NCBI GenBank assembly: GCA_947651225.1
Contig: CANSYK010000001.1
Span: 1-64,000, forward strand
From: an uncultured bacterium
GTDB taxonomy: Bacteria; Bacillota; Clostridia; Lachnospirales; Lachnospiraceae
DNA length: 64,000 nt
Reading direction: 5' to 3'
Position numbers and translations under genes: made by a program. This document shows positions 8,701 to 19,900 of the stretch, one piece after another; the stretch's first letter is position 1, and each line of letters opens with the position of its first letter. The notes beneath the pieces are model-generated. The model had not been told where the DNA came from and did not search any database. It saw only the letters and a program-made list of their open reading frames with translations.

Positions 8701-9450
8701 ATGAGTATTTCGGTAAAATTGGAGGCGTTTGACGGGCCGCTCGATTTGCTTTTGCATTTGATTGAGAAAAACAAAATTGATATCTTTGACATTCCAATCG
8801 TTGAGATTACGAACCAGTATATGGAATATATTTCTCAGATGGAAACGAAGGATATGGATATCATGAGTGATTTTCTGTTAATGGCAGCAACCCTTCTTCG
8901 GATTAAATCCAAAATGCTCCTTCCAGCAGAGGTAAATGAGGAGGGCGAAGAAGAGGACCCACGTGCGGAACTGGTAGAACGTCTTTTGGAATATAAGACA
9001 TATAAATATGCTTCGATAGAGCTAAAAGATTTACAAGTGGACGCTTCCCGGCAGATTTTTAAAAGCCCAACGATTCCCAAAGAGATTTCTGACTATAAAG
9101 AAGAAGTGGATATTTCAGAATTATTAGAGGACGTGACATTGGCAAAGCTGCAAAAGATTTTCCAGAGTGTTATGAAAAAGCAGATTGATAAGATTGATCC
9201 GATTCGAAGTAAATTTGGAAAAATAGAAAAAGAACAGATTAGCCTTCCAAACCGGATGGAATACATAGAGCAGTACGCAAAAAGCCATCATAAGTTTAAT
9301 TTTAGGATGTTACTGGAAGAGCAGGCAAATAAAATGATGGTTATTGTCAGTTTTCTGGGAATTCTGGAATTGATGAAAGTTGGAAAACTAAAAATTGTAC
9401 AGGAAAATATATTTGACGATATCTGGGTGACCTATGAGGCCGCCAGATAA
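8701..9450 (+). CDS. scpA: Segregation and condensation protein A
   Basis: LEAFDGPLDLLLHLIEKNKIDIFDIPIVEITNQYMEY. Confidence 0.96.
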   Translation: MSISVKLEAFDGPLDLLLHLIEKNKIDIFDIPIVEITNQYMEYISQMETKDMDIMSDFLLMAATLLRIKSKMLLPAEVNEEGEEEDPRAELVERLLEYKTYKYASIELKDLQVDASRQIFKSPTIPKEISDYKEEVDISELLEDVTLAKLQKIFQSVMKKQIDKIDPIRSKFGKIEKEQISLPNRMEYIEQYAKSHHKFNFRMLLEEQANKMMVIVSFLGILELMKVGKLKIVQENIFDDIWVTYEAAR

Positions 9451-9471
9451 AAAAGGAAGGGGGCTTACAGC

Positions 9472-10053
9472 GTGAGTACAGACATGAGTTTGTCAAAACT
9501 ACAGGCTGTGATTGAGGCGATTCTTTTTACGATGGGAGAAGCAGTAGAGTTAGAACGGATTGCAGAAGCTACAGAGCAGAATGAAGATACCTGCCGCCGG
9601 GTGATTCACAATATGATGGACCAGTATGACCAAGAAGACCGGGGAATTCAGATTATTGAGTTAGATGGCGCATTTCAGATGTGTACGAAGGCATCTATGT
9701 ATGAGTCCCTTATAAGGATTGCCCATGTTCCAAAAAAGCATGTGCTGACGGATGTACTGTTAGAAACACTTTCCATAGTGGCCTATAAGCAGCCAGTTAC
9801 AAAGTTAGATATTGAACATATCCGTGGTGTCAAGTCAGATCATCCGGTCAATAAGCTTTTGGAATACGGATTGATTTGCGAAGCAGGCAGACTGGATGCT
9901 CCTGGCAGGCCGATTCTGTTCGCAACAACAGAGGAGTTTTTGCGAAATTTTGGAATCGGTTCCTTAGAAGACCTTCCAGTTGTCAATCCAGAAAAGATTG
10001 AGGACTTTAAACTGGAGGCAGAAAAAGAGGTGCAGCTTGAATTAGAGATCTGA
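9472..10053 (+). CDS. scpB: Segregation and condensation protein B
   Basis: AVIEAILFTMGEAV...ETLSIVAYKQPVTKLDIEHIRGVKSDHPVNKLLEYGLICEAGRLDAPGRPILFATTEEFLRNFGI; GTG start. Confidence 0.95.
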   Translation: MSTDMSLSKLQAVIEAILFTMGEAVELERIAEATEQNEDTCRRVIHNMMDQYDQEDRGIQIIELDGAFQMCTKASMYESLIRIAHVPKKHVLTDVLLETLSIVAYKQPVTKLDIEHIRGVKSDHPVNKLLEYGLICEAGRLDAPGRPILFATTEEFLRNFGIGSLEDLPVVNPEKIEDFKLEAEKEVQLELEI

Positions 10054-10668
10054 TCTGTCCTTCTTTCTGGTTGGTTTGGTATCCATTTTGTGGTCAATAA
10101 TATTTTCAATAATCGTTTTCTTTACCCAGATGTCAAAACTGAGCATACAGATAAAAGAAAAGTTTGTTAATATTTTACGTTCTTCGTCATCTTCTACCTC
10201 GGAAAAGGTTTCGTTTGACTTGTTTAATTTCCGAATCATGTCACGAACCTGGGAGTCAATATTTTCAAGCTGTATATCAAATACTTCCTGATAAATATCA
10301 TCCAGATGAATCCCGTCTTTCTGCTGAAAAAAATTCTTTGAGATCGGATTAATAATTCCTTTCACATCGTTAATGGAAAGGAAGTTTTTAAAATAATATA
10401 TAAAAATTAAAAGAACCATGTGTTCTTTGGAATACTTTTTCCTGTCTGGAGGCGGTAAAAGATCATTTTTGGTATAATTGTTAATCATGGTCTTTGTCAG
10501 AATTTTATCATCTGCAAAACGTTTGGAAGAGTTTAAAGATTCATCCATAAATGTCGTAATCTGATCCATATATAAATCAATTTCTGGAATGGATTCCGGA
10601 GGAATATAATCAATGTTCTGAATACTTCGAATTAATTCTATCATTTCGCTGGTATATTTGTTTGCCAT
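10042..10668 (-). CDS. DUF1836 domain-containing protein
   Basis: LPPPDRKKYSKEHMVLLIFIYYFKNFLSINDVKGII pattern. Confidence 0.7.
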   Translation of the reverse strand: MANKYTSEMIELIRSIQNIDYIPPESIPEIDLYMDQITTFMDESLNSSKRFADDKILTKTMINNYTKNDLLPPPDRKKYSKEHMVLLIFIYYFKNFLSINDVKGIINPISKNFFQQKDGIHLDDIYQEVFDIQLENIDSQVRDMIRKLNKSNETFSEVEDDEERKILTNFSFICMLSFDIWVKKTIIENIIDHKMDTKPTRKKDRSDL

Positions 10669-10806
10669 TCTGTTTCATCCTTTCTGCGTCTTTGGTGAAT
10701 ATTATAACGTAAAAAGATTCTGATAGCAATAGCACTATTGTAGTAACATGATTTTGTCCCTGTCATATAATACAATAATGGAACATAAAATGATAAGGAG
10801 ACAGTT

Positions 10807-11145
10807 GTGAGAAATAGAGGTTCCATGCATCCACCCAGACATAAACATTCAAAAAAATTAAATACAGTCCCCTCCCATAATGAACCGGTTATTGCGGACG
10901 CCCTTTCGAAAAAAATACATATTTCAGAGGATGTCTTAGCACGTGCGCCGATTGTTATGGGATATGGGACACACCGGTTCTGTATAGAAAATTACAGGAA
11001 TATAATAGAATATACACAGGATTTAATCAGGATTCAGACAAAGACGGTACGAATCCATATTACAGGAAAAAATCTTGTGATTGCCTATTTCCGGGACGAT
11101 AGCATGTGTGTAGTAGGCGATATTTTTTCGGTGGAATATCATTGA
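10807..11145 (+). CDS. yqfC: YabP/YqfC-family sporulation protein
   Basis: ENYRNIIEYTQDLIRIQTKTVRIHITGKNLVIAYFRDDSMCVVGDI, followed by yqfD. Confidence 0.8.
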   Translation: MRNRGSMHPPRHKHSKKLNTVPSHNEPVIADALSKKIHISEDVLARAPIVMGYGTHRFCIENYRNIIEYTQDLIRIQTKTVRIHITGKNLVIAYFRDDSMCVVGDIFSVEYH

Positions 11146-11208
11146 CACTTGCTGATCATTCCAGAATGGATTTTTATAAGCAATCTGACTTAAAAAACGA
11201 GGTGCAAT

Positions 11209-12477
11209 ATGATACATAAAATATTTGGCTGGATGGGCGGCTATGTGAAAGTCAGGATTCAGGGAAAGAGAATCGAGCGTTTCGTCAATTTGTGCAGGAA
11301 CAGGGGAATTATCCTCTGGCAGCTTTGTTGGGATACCAATCAGGAGGTTTTATATTTTCGCATTGCTTTAAAAGATTTTTACCGTCTGCGTCCCATGGCA
11401 AGAAAGTGCAAGGTAAGGACGATTGTGGTAGAACGGTTCGGGCTGCCTTTTTTATTAGGGCATATGCAAAAAAGGGCCAGCTTTTGCATTGGGGTTTCGA
11501 TCTGTTTTCTATTGATTCTTTTTTTGTCCACAAGAATCTGGGGGATTTCCGTGGAGGGGCAGTCCTACCATACAAAAGAGAGCATTCTGGAATATCTGAA
11601 TTCGATTGATGTCTATGGCGGAATTGAGAGTAAAACTTTAGAATGTGCTGATTTGGAAGAACAAATCCGCCAGAAGTTTAATGATATTGGCTGGGTTTCT
11701 GTGGAAAAAAAGGGAAGTAAAATCTATATTCGTGTCAGGGAAGTGCTTTTGATTGAAAAAGAGGAGGAAAAACCTCCGGCGCATCTGATTGCGCAACAAA
11801 ATGGAAGAGTCGTTTCTATCGTTACCAGAAGCGGAACAGCAAAGGTAAAAGCTGGGGATAAGGTAAAAAAGGGGGATGTCTTAATTTCCGGGACAGTAAA
11901 AATATATGGGGATAATCAGGAACTGATTGAGAAAAAATATGTTCATGCAGAAGGAACTGTGGTGCTTTCCGTAGAAAAAAACTATCAGGATATATTAAAA
12001 AAAGAGTATCAGAAAAAGGTTTATACAGGGCGTACCAAAAAGATTTATGAGCTGCAGATTGCAGAAAGAAACTTTTTTTGCTATAATCCCCTAAAAAATT
12101 TGGAAACTTTTGAAAAATATGATATAATCCGTGAAGGTGGGCAGTTATGTCCTCTTTTGTCGTTGCGTTTTCCGGTAAAGAGCTATGTAAAAACATTTCG
12201 GGAAATTACGTTTCAAAAGGCAGTATATACGAAAAAAGAAGCAGGTACTATATTAAAAGAACGCCTGGATTACTATTTGCAACAGAAAAAAGAGGCGGGA
12301 TATCGTTTGCAAAAGAATGAGACCGTGCTTCAGACAGGGGACAGTGCTTATCAGTATCAGGGAAATCTTGTGTTTTTAAAAGAACAGAAAAAGCACAAAA
12401 AGATTTCTAAAAATAACAACAATAATAAGAATAACAGGGAAAAAGAAACAGATGGCAATAATGGAAATAGTAATTGA
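11209..12477 (+). CDS. yqfD: Sporulation protein YqfD
   Basis: GYVKVRIQGKRIERFVNLCRNRGIILW...IWGISVEGQSYHTKESILEYL; adjacent to yqfC and phoH. Confidence 0.88.
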   Translation: MIHKIFGWMGGYVKVRIQGKRIERFVNLCRNRGIILWQLCWDTNQEVLYFRIALKDFYRLRPMARKCKVRTIVVERFGLPFLLGHMQKRASFCIGVSICFLLILFLSTRIWGISVEGQSYHTKESILEYLNSIDVYGGIESKTLECADLEEQIRQKFNDIGWVSVEKKGSKIYIRVREVLLIEKEEEKPPAHLIAQQNGRVVSIVTRSGTAKVKAGDKVKKGDVLISGTVKIYGDNQELIEKKYVHAEGTVVLSVEKNYQDILKKEYQKKVYTGRTKKIYELQIAERNFFCYNPLKNLETFEKYDIIREGGQLCPLLSLRFPVKSYVKTFREITFQKAVYTKKEAGTILKERLDYYLQQKKEAGYRLQKNETVLQTGDSAYQYQGNLVFLKEQKKHKKISKNNNNNKNNREKETDGNNGNSN

Positions 12478-13501
12478 GATACCAATAGAACATGAAAAGA
12501 ATATTTTTGGGGATTTTGATGCCCATATCAGAAAGATAGAAAAAAGCCTGAATGTGACCATGGTGGCACGTGACGGCACGTTAAAATTGATTGGTGAGGC
12601 TGGAAATGCAAAACGGGCTGAGGGGATTTTAATGCAGCTTTTAGAACTTTCTAAAAGGGGCAATGTAATAACAGAGCAGAATGTAAATTATGCCATCGGA
12701 CTTGCGCTTGATAATGATAAAACAGATATGGCATCGATTGATTCTGATATTTTGTGTTACACGATTCAGGGAAAGCCAATTAAGCCAAAAACAGCGGGAC
12801 AGAAAGATTACATTGACCAGATACGAAACAAAATGATTGTATTTGGAATTGGGCCTGCCGGGACCGGAAAGACCTATCTTGCGATGGCGATGGCGATTGA
12901 GGCCTTTAAAAGAGACGAAGTGGGAAAGATTATTTTAACAAGGCCGGCAATTGAAGCGGGAGAGAAACTGGGATTTCTCCCAGGCGATTTGCAGAGCAAG
13001 GTTGACCCGTATCTGCGGCCGTTATATGATGCCCTGTACCAGATTATGGGAGCGGACAGCTATCTGCGTAATGTAGAAAAAGGATTAATTGAAGTTGCGC
13101 CGCTTGCCTATATGAGAGGCAGAACATTGGATAATTCTTTTATTATTTTAGATGAAGCACAAAATACGACACCGGCACAGATGAAGATGTTTCTGACACG
13201 TATCGGATTTGGTTCTAAAGTAATTGTCACGGGGGATTTGACGCAGAAGGACTTGCCTTTTGACATCAAATCAGGACTGGAACAGGCACTTGAAGTGTTG
13301 TCAAAAGTGGAGGACATTGGGTTTTCTTATATGACAAACCGTGATGTTGTGCGTCACCCATTGGTGCAGAAAATTGTTACAGCATATGATGATTATGAAA
13401 AAAGACAGGAACGAAAAAATCAGGTTGCGGCGTCAAAAAGAAATCAGTCCCAGCGAGCCAGGGAAGGAAACCATCAGGGCAGGCGCATGCGTGGAAACTG
13501 A
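12452..13501 (+). CDS. phoH: PhoH family ATPase
   Basis: FGIGPAGTGKTYLAMAMAIEAFKRDEVGKIILTRPAIEAGEKLGFLPGDL; FIILDEAQNTTPAQMKMFLTRIGFGSKVIVTGD. Confidence 0.96.
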   Translation: MAIMEIVIEIPIEHEKNIFGDFDAHIRKIEKSLNVTMVARDGTLKLIGEAGNAKRAEGILMQLLELSKRGNVITEQNVNYAIGLALDNDKTDMASIDSDILCYTIQGKPIKPKTAGQKDYIDQIRNKMIVFGIGPAGTGKTYLAMAMAIEAFKRDEVGKIILTRPAIEAGEKLGFLPGDLQSKVDPYLRPLYDALYQIMGADSYLRNVEKGLIEVAPLAYMRGRTLDNSFIILDEAQNTTPAQMKMFLTRIGFGSKVIVTGDLTQKDLPFDIKSGLEQALEVLSKVEDIGFSYMTNRDVVRHPLVQKIVTAYDDYEKRQERKNQVAASKRNQSQRAREGNHQGRRMRGN

Positions 13502-13517
13502 TTAGGAGGGAAATATT

Positions 13518-14732
13518 TTGCAGACAAAAGATAACAAAGCAATAGATCGAATCGGTGTCATTTTGCTGTATACAGCGCCTGCGGTAAGTGTGGGATGCTA
13601 TTGCCTGCTGACGCAGGAAGCAATGATTGATGCTATTTCTGGTATTGTGCCGGCACTGATTTTATCTGCTATGTATTTTACGTTTTTACATGTGAATGAG
13701 GGGTATTTTTATCAGAAAATATCACATAAGATGCTGTTTTTTATCAGTTTTTTTCTCTCTTTTACATTGTTAGGGACGGCAGCAGGATTTCCCCTTGGAG
13801 TTTTGTGGATGGCTGCAGTTGTTATTGCGGCGTTGGACAGTGGCTTGGAATTGGCGGTTGTTACCCATGTGGTTTTAATGATACAGTATGCTTTTTTGAT
13901 TTTGCCACAGGACAATGGTTTCTATCGCTTTTTTTGCTATATTTTGTTTGGTATGGTGGCAGCGTTTTTGTTTTCTCTTTTTAAAGAGTTAAATACCGCT
14001 TTTTATCTGGCGTTGGTTCTTTTGGCGTGTGATGGGGTTTTACAGCTTGTTGTGTGCCGGTTCAGCCTTGCCTTTTTAAAGGAGAACTGGATTACGGCCC
14101 TGGTAGAAACAGGCAGCGTGCTTTTTCTTGTTCTGACAGGAATTTTTTATCTGAAAAAATACGGGACAAGACAGAGGAGTCCTGATTCAGGGGAACCTTT
14201 TCTCATAGCAGAAGAGGCACAGCTGAAAATGCTTACCGCTTCAGACTATGAGCTTATGCTTTGTCTGAAAGGGTATTCTGAGGAGCTTTTGAATCATTCC
14301 TGTAGAATCGGTACTTTGTCAGAACAAGCTGCCGGGGTAGTCGGGGGAAACAAACTGCTTGCAAAAGCAGGTGGTTTGTACCATGAAATCGGACGTATGG
14401 AAGATAAAAAAGATTATATCGAAGCAGGAATCCGTATCGGAAAAGAACATAATTTTCCAGAGAGGCTGTTAGCGGTGATGCGGCAGCACAGCGTTGTTTT
14501 TGAACTTCCGGAAAGTAAAGAGGCTGCAGTTGTGATGTTAAGCGACTGTATTGTTTCTGCCAGTGAATATCTTATGAAAAGCGAAAAGCGGGCAAAGCTT
14601 TCTGATGAGCAGATTGTTAACAATATTTTTCAAAACAGGATAAAAAAGGGAAACCTGAAATCTGCAGGGATGACTTTGGAACAGATTCGGGATTTATGGA
14701 ATTTTTATATTGAAAATGCTTTTTTGGAGTGA
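13518..14732 (+). CDS. 7TM-HD (YqfF/PgpH)-like protein with degenerate HD motif
   Basis: Multiple TM helices then NHSCRIGTLSEQAAGVVGGNKLLAKAGGLYHEIGRM (HE replaces HD); position between phoH and ybeY. Confidence 0.7.
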   Translation: MQTKDNKAIDRIGVILLYTAPAVSVGCYCLLTQEAMIDAISGIVPALILSAMYFTFLHVNEGYFYQKISHKMLFFISFFLSFTLLGTAAGFPLGVLWMAAVVIAALDSGLELAVVTHVVLMIQYAFLILPQDNGFYRFFCYILFGMVAAFLFSLFKELNTAFYLALVLLACDGVLQLVVCRFSLAFLKENWITALVETGSVLFLVLTGIFYLKKYGTRQRSPDSGEPFLIAEEAQLKMLTASDYELMLCLKGYSEELLNHSCRIGTLSEQAAGVVGGNKLLAKAGGLYHEIGRMEDKKDYIEAGIRIGKEHNFPERLLAVMRQHSVVFELPESKEAAVVMLSDCIVSASEYLMKSEKRAKLSDEQIVNNIFQNRIKKGNLKSAGMTLEQIRDLWNFYIENAFLE

Positions 14733-14749
14733 ATAATGGAAGGGGAAAT

Positions 14750-15256
14750 ATGACAGTATTGGTGGAAAAGGAAACCGAGGACGAGCTTGGATTTGACTAT
14801 GAAGAACTTTTAAGGAGGGTGGCACAGGAAGCGGTAGAACAGGAAGACTGCCCCTATTCTTGTGAAATCAATCTGACGTTAACGGACAATGAGGGAATCC
14901 GTACCCTGAACCAGGAGTACAGGGGGTTAGATGTGCCAACAGATGTATTGTCTTTTCCAATGGTGGCATATGAAAAGGCAGGAGATTTTTCCTGTTTGGA
15001 AAAGCCTTTGAATAAGACGATGCATTTTAACCTGGATACGGGTGAATTACTGCTTGGGGATATTGCAATTTCAGTAGAGCGTGCCAAAGAGCAAGCCGAA
15101 GAATATGGCCATTCGTTAGAGCGGGAGATTGCGTTTTTAATGGCGCACAGCCTCCTTCATTTGATGGGCTATGACCATATGGAAGAATATGAGCGGGAGC
15201 AGATGGAACAAAAGCAGGAACAAATTTTGCAAAAGCTTGGGATTACAAGGGATTAA
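14750..15256 (+). CDS. ybeY: rRNA maturation RNase YbeY
   Basis: LNQEYRGLDVPTDVLSFPM; AHSLLHLMGYDHME zinc motif. Confidence 0.95.
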   Translation: MTVLVEKETEDELGFDYEELLRRVAQEAVEQEDCPYSCEINLTLTDNEGIRTLNQEYRGLDVPTDVLSFPMVAYEKAGDFSCLEKPLNKTMHFNLDTGELLLGDIAISVERAKEQAEEYGHSLEREIAFLMAHSLLHLMGYDHMEEYEREQMEQKQEQILQKLGITRD

Positions 15257-15286
15257 ACTTTAATGTGAGAATGGAGAGCAGCTTAA

Positions 15287-16933
15287 ATGGAAGCTTCGGG
15301 AAAAAAGAGAACAAATGATTTTATTAAGCAGGGCAGTGTCCTGGCGGTTGCATCAATTCTGGTGCGTGTGATAGGGCTGATTTACCGCATTCCGATGAAC
15401 AATATTATAGGTGATGAAGGAAATGGTATTTATTCTGCGGCTTATGAAATCTACAATATTCTGTTGATTATTTCTTCTTATGGTATGCCAATGGCAGTAT
15501 CAAAGATGGTTTCGACAAAATGTGCCCAGAAGAGATACCGGAATGCTTATTTTATTTTCCGCTGCTCTATGTTCTTTTCCATTGTTACTGGCGGTGTTGC
15601 AGCTCTTTTTGTTTATTTTGGCGCAGAAATGTTGGAAAACAACTTTTTCTCCAAATATCAGGGCATTTCGATTCCGCTTCGTGTTTTAGCCCCTACCATT
15701 CTGATTGTGGCTGTTATGGGCGTGTTCCGCGGGCTGTTTCAGGGACGGAAAACCATGATGCCAACAGCTGTTTCGCAGATTTTAGAGCAGATTATCAATG
15801 CAATAGTCAGTGTGGCGGCGGCATATTTTCTGATGCGCAGCCACAGCGCTTCACCGGATATTTCTGCCTGGGGAGCAGCGGGCGGAACGATGGGAACACT
15901 TTTTGGTGCAGCTACAGCATTTTTAATCTTGTTTTCTATCTATCTTTTATACCGTCCGGTTATGATCAAACAGATGCGCAGGGACAGGCTGTCGGCCAAG
16001 GAAAATCTTGGAATGACTTATCGGTTGATTTTCAGTACAGTTATTCCGATTATTTTAAGCCAGACCGTTTATCAGTTAAGTGGAATTATTGATGTTACTC
16101 TGTTTAATGCGATGATGGACGTGAAAGGCCATTCTGGAACAACTGTTAGTACACAACTTGGAATTTACAGTACAAAATACCGCACGCTGTCCAATGTTCC
16201 CATTGCCATTTCAACGGCAATGGCATCTTCCATGGTTCCGGGGCTGGTTGCTTCCTTTATGCAGCAGGACATGAAAGAAGTAAGGAGGAGGATTTCTGTT
16301 GTAATCAAATTTAACATGCTGATTGCTTTTCCTTCCGCAATGGGGCTTGCTGTGCTTGCAGAGCCAATTATACGGCTTCTTTTCAGAAATTCCGACTATC
16401 AGACTGGTGCGACCATGTTGATGACAGGTTCTCTCTGTATTATTTTTTATGCACTTTCAACTGTCACCAACGGAGTATTGCAGAGTATTGATAAAATGAA
16501 TCAGCCAGTGTATCATTCTCTGGCTTCGCTGCTGGTTCATGTTATTTTGGTTGTGCTTTTATTGAAATTTACAGATTTAGGAGCTTATGCATTAGTTATT
16601 GGAAATGTGACCTATCCAATGCTTGTCTGTGTCCTAAATGCCAGATCTGTTAACAAAAGCCTGGGCTACAGGCAGGAGATTACAAAGACATTTTGCATAC
16701 CGCTTTTGGCGTCATTTTTTATGGGAATTGTGACCTATGCCGTTTATGAAGGGTTATTTATGCTGACACACCGCATTTATGTTGCGATTTTCCCGGCTAT
16801 TTTTGTGGCGGTATTTGTATATTTTATATTGGTATTAAAGTTAGGGGGACTAAGCCGCAAAGAGCTGTATGAGTTTCCAATGGGACGGCGGATGTCGATT
16901 CTTGCAGATAAATTAAGACTTTTAAGAGATTAA
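15287..16933 (+). CDS. Polysaccharide biosynthesis / SpoVB-like MATE-MVF flippase
   Basis: FIKQGSVLAVASILVRVIGLIYRIPMNNIIGDEGNGIYSAAYEIYNILLIISSYGMPMAVSKMVS. Confidence 0.88.
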   Translation: MEASGKKRTNDFIKQGSVLAVASILVRVIGLIYRIPMNNIIGDEGNGIYSAAYEIYNILLIISSYGMPMAVSKMVSTKCAQKRYRNAYFIFRCSMFFSIVTGGVAALFVYFGAEMLENNFFSKYQGISIPLRVLAPTILIVAVMGVFRGLFQGRKTMMPTAVSQILEQIINAIVSVAAAYFLMRSHSASPDISAWGAAGGTMGTLFGAATAFLILFSIYLLYRPVMIKQMRRDRLSAKENLGMTYRLIFSTVIPIILSQTVYQLSGIIDVTLFNAMMDVKGHSGTTVSTQLGIYSTKYRTLSNVPIAISTAMASSMVPGLVASFMQQDMKEVRRRISVVIKFNMLIAFPSAMGLAVLAEPIIRLLFRNSDYQTGATMLMTGSLCIIFYALSTVTNGVLQSIDKMNQPVYHSLASLLVHVILVVLLLKFTDLGAYALVIGNVTYPMLVCVLNARSVNKSLGYRQEITKTFCIPLLASFFMGIVTYAVYEGLFMLTHRIYVAIFPAIFVAVFVYFILVLKLGGLSRKELYEFPMGRRMSILADKLRLLRD

Positions 16934-16952
16934 GATAACAGGGAGGGACTTG

Positions 16953-19900
16953 ATGATGCAGAAAATTACGCATGAAGCCATACGGCAGATGGCATCTTCG
17001 GAAACAGTGTATTACAGGGGTATGCGTTATTATGCTGCACATGCCGTAACAAAGGTAACCTGGAACGATTCAAACAAACAATATCGTTCTGTAGTAAAAG
17101 GAAGCAATCAATATCTTGTGATGATTCAGCCAGGAGAGGAAGAAATCGTATATGCCTGTAATTGTCCGGCATCTGTAAAATATACGGGTGCCTGTAAGCA
17201 CGTTGTTGCAACGCTTTTATTTATCGCAGATTATCAGCAGAGGCAGGAAATCAGTGAAACAAAGGTTCCAGAAGACCAGACGGCATATCAAATTGTGGAA
17301 TATTTCAGGAAAAGGGAATACCGTCGTCTGACACCGCAATATTACCATGTGCATTTACAGATTACAATTCCAGATTTTTTTAAAGACCATTCGGTAAAAG
17401 CATATCTAAGCATTTTTGCTGGTTGTACCAAGATGTATAAGGTTCCTAATACAAAAAAATTTATTGAAGACTGCTATCAGGAGAATACGATTCGTCTGGG
17501 AAAGGAGTTTTGCTTTATTCCGGGGGAATGTGCTTTTGATGCGGAATCTGTACCAGTGATTGAATATTTGACAGAGATTTATGAGATACAGGAAACGTTA
17601 GGAAAGACCTATTATTCTGATTTATTCAACCGCCAGGAACTTGTTCTTTCCCAGAGAATGCTTTCTAAAATGCTCCATATTATTGCAGGGACAGACTGCA
17701 CTCTTTCTCTGTATGGAAAACCTTTTAGCGAGGTATCTGTTGTAGCAGGAAATCCAGAAACTTCTTTAAAGCTTCAGATAGAAAATGAGAAAATCTTTCT
17801 GAAAAATGACAATGAGAACAAACTTCTCTCTCTCTGCAAAGACGGGAGTATTTTGTTTTATGATAACTGTCTGTACCTTCCAGAAAAGGACTTTATCTGC
17901 AACATTTTACCCTTTTACTCTACTCTTTTTCTGGAAGAGGATAAATCTTTGGAGTTCCGTGGGGAAAATAAAAGTGATTTTATCGAAAAAGTACTTCCAG
18001 TTATTAAAAAGTCTATCCATGTGTCCGTTCCGATGGAATTAAAAGACAATTATATTGTAGAGCCTTTAGCGCCAAAGCTTTATTTAGATGTTGTCTGCTT
18101 AAAAACAAAGTGTTATATCCAGGCTTCTATCCAGTTTGTCTATGGAAACTATCGTGTCAACCCACTTCATTCTTTTTCTTCTGGAAAATATATTCTTGTG
18201 CGGGATAAGGAAGAAGAGGAACGTTTGACAAGGCTTTTGTATAACCTGAATTTTAAAGTATCAGAGGATTGTTTTCTGTTAAAAAAAGAAGAGGATATTT
18301 TTGAATTGATGACAGATAAAATGAATCTTCTAACGGAGAATTTTGAAGTATTTTATTCCAAAGCATATAAATCGGCTTCCCTTCAAAAAACGGGAGTTCT
18401 TTCTGGTAAAATCCGGCTGGAAAGTGGAATTGATTTTTTAGAAATTGATTTGGATTATTCACAAATTCCTAAAGAAGAGTTAGAGGAATTTTTTAAGGCA
18501 ATTCGTTTAAAAAAGAGGTACTATCGTTTAAAAAGCGGGGCATTTGTCAATTTACAGGAACAAAACAGCCAGCTTCGTGCCCTTGCCTGGATGATTGAAA
18601 ATGAACAGGCAGAGGAAAATGGAAGAATTCATCTTCCCAAAACAGCAGCGCTTTTTCTGGAGGAACTTCTTCCAAAAGGAAACAGGATACAAAAGGAAGA
18701 GACGTATCAGAAGCTGGTAGAAAAACTTCATTCGCCGGAAAAGGCAGACTGGGAATTTCCAAAGAATGTGCAGGCAGAACTGCGTCCTTATCAAAAGGTG
18801 GGGTATCAGTGGTTAAAGACGCTTGCATATTATGGAATGGGCGGGATTTTAGCGGACGATATGGGACTTGGAAAGACGTTGCAGGCAATCGTTTATATCT
18901 GTTCAAATCCTAGTGAAAAGACGTTAATTGTCTGCCCAACCTCCCTTGCCTACAACTGGCAGGAGGAATTTGAAAAGTTTGCGCCCTCTGTCCGTACAAA
19001 GATTATATCAGGAACGCCAGAAGAACGATATGCGGCAATTGAAGAAGCAAAGGAAGAAAATGTACTGATTACCACCTACCCATTGATTCGGAAAGATATT
19101 GAATATTACCGCAAGATTACCTTTGATCACTTTTTTATTGATGAAGCGCAGTTTATCAAAAATCCCGGTTCCTTGAGCGCAAAGGCAGTCAAGGCAGTCA
19201 AGGCAAAGCACCGCTTTGCGCTGACTGGGACCCCGATTGAAAATGCACTTTCAGAACTGTGGTCTATGTTTGATTTTATTATGCCTGGATTTTTCCCACG
19301 TTACTCTAAATTTAGTGAAATCTATGAAAAGCCGATTATGCGTGGTGAAGATGAAACGGTCATGCAGGAATTAAAGCTTCGGACGCATCCGTTCATTCTG
19401 CGTAGAATGAAAAAGCAGGTTTTAAAGGAGCTGCCTGATAAGACAGAGAGTATGAGAATGGCAGAAATGACAAAGAAGCAGAGAAAAATTTATCTGTCGT
19501 ATCTTTCCAGAATCCAGGAGGAAATGAAAAATAATGAAGAACTTCAGGCAGGAGGAAGAATCCAGATTCTTTCTGCTTTAACAAGGCTCCGCCAGATTTG
19601 CTGCCATCCCGGAACTTTTGTAGAAAATTATACAGGCGGAAGCGGAAAGTTAGATTTGCTGATGGAACAGCTTCCGGATATTCTGGATGGAGGCCATAGT
19701 GTTATTATCTTTTCACAGTTTACCTCCATGCTTTCTATTATTGCTGAGGGATTGGATGAAACAGGAATTGCCTATTATTATCTTGCGGGTTCAACAAAAG
19801 CGGTAGATAGAAGGCGCTATGTGAAAGAATTTAATGAAGGAAGAGTAAAGGTATTTTTGATTTCTTTAAAAGCAGGCGGCACAGGGCTAAATCTTGTCGG

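Noticed and set aside
12410-12450. AAT/AAC-rich stretch at the yqfD 3' end (NNNNKNNREKE) as a microsatellite
   Set aside because: Short Asn-rich tail within coding sequence; not long enough to call a phase-variable repeat.
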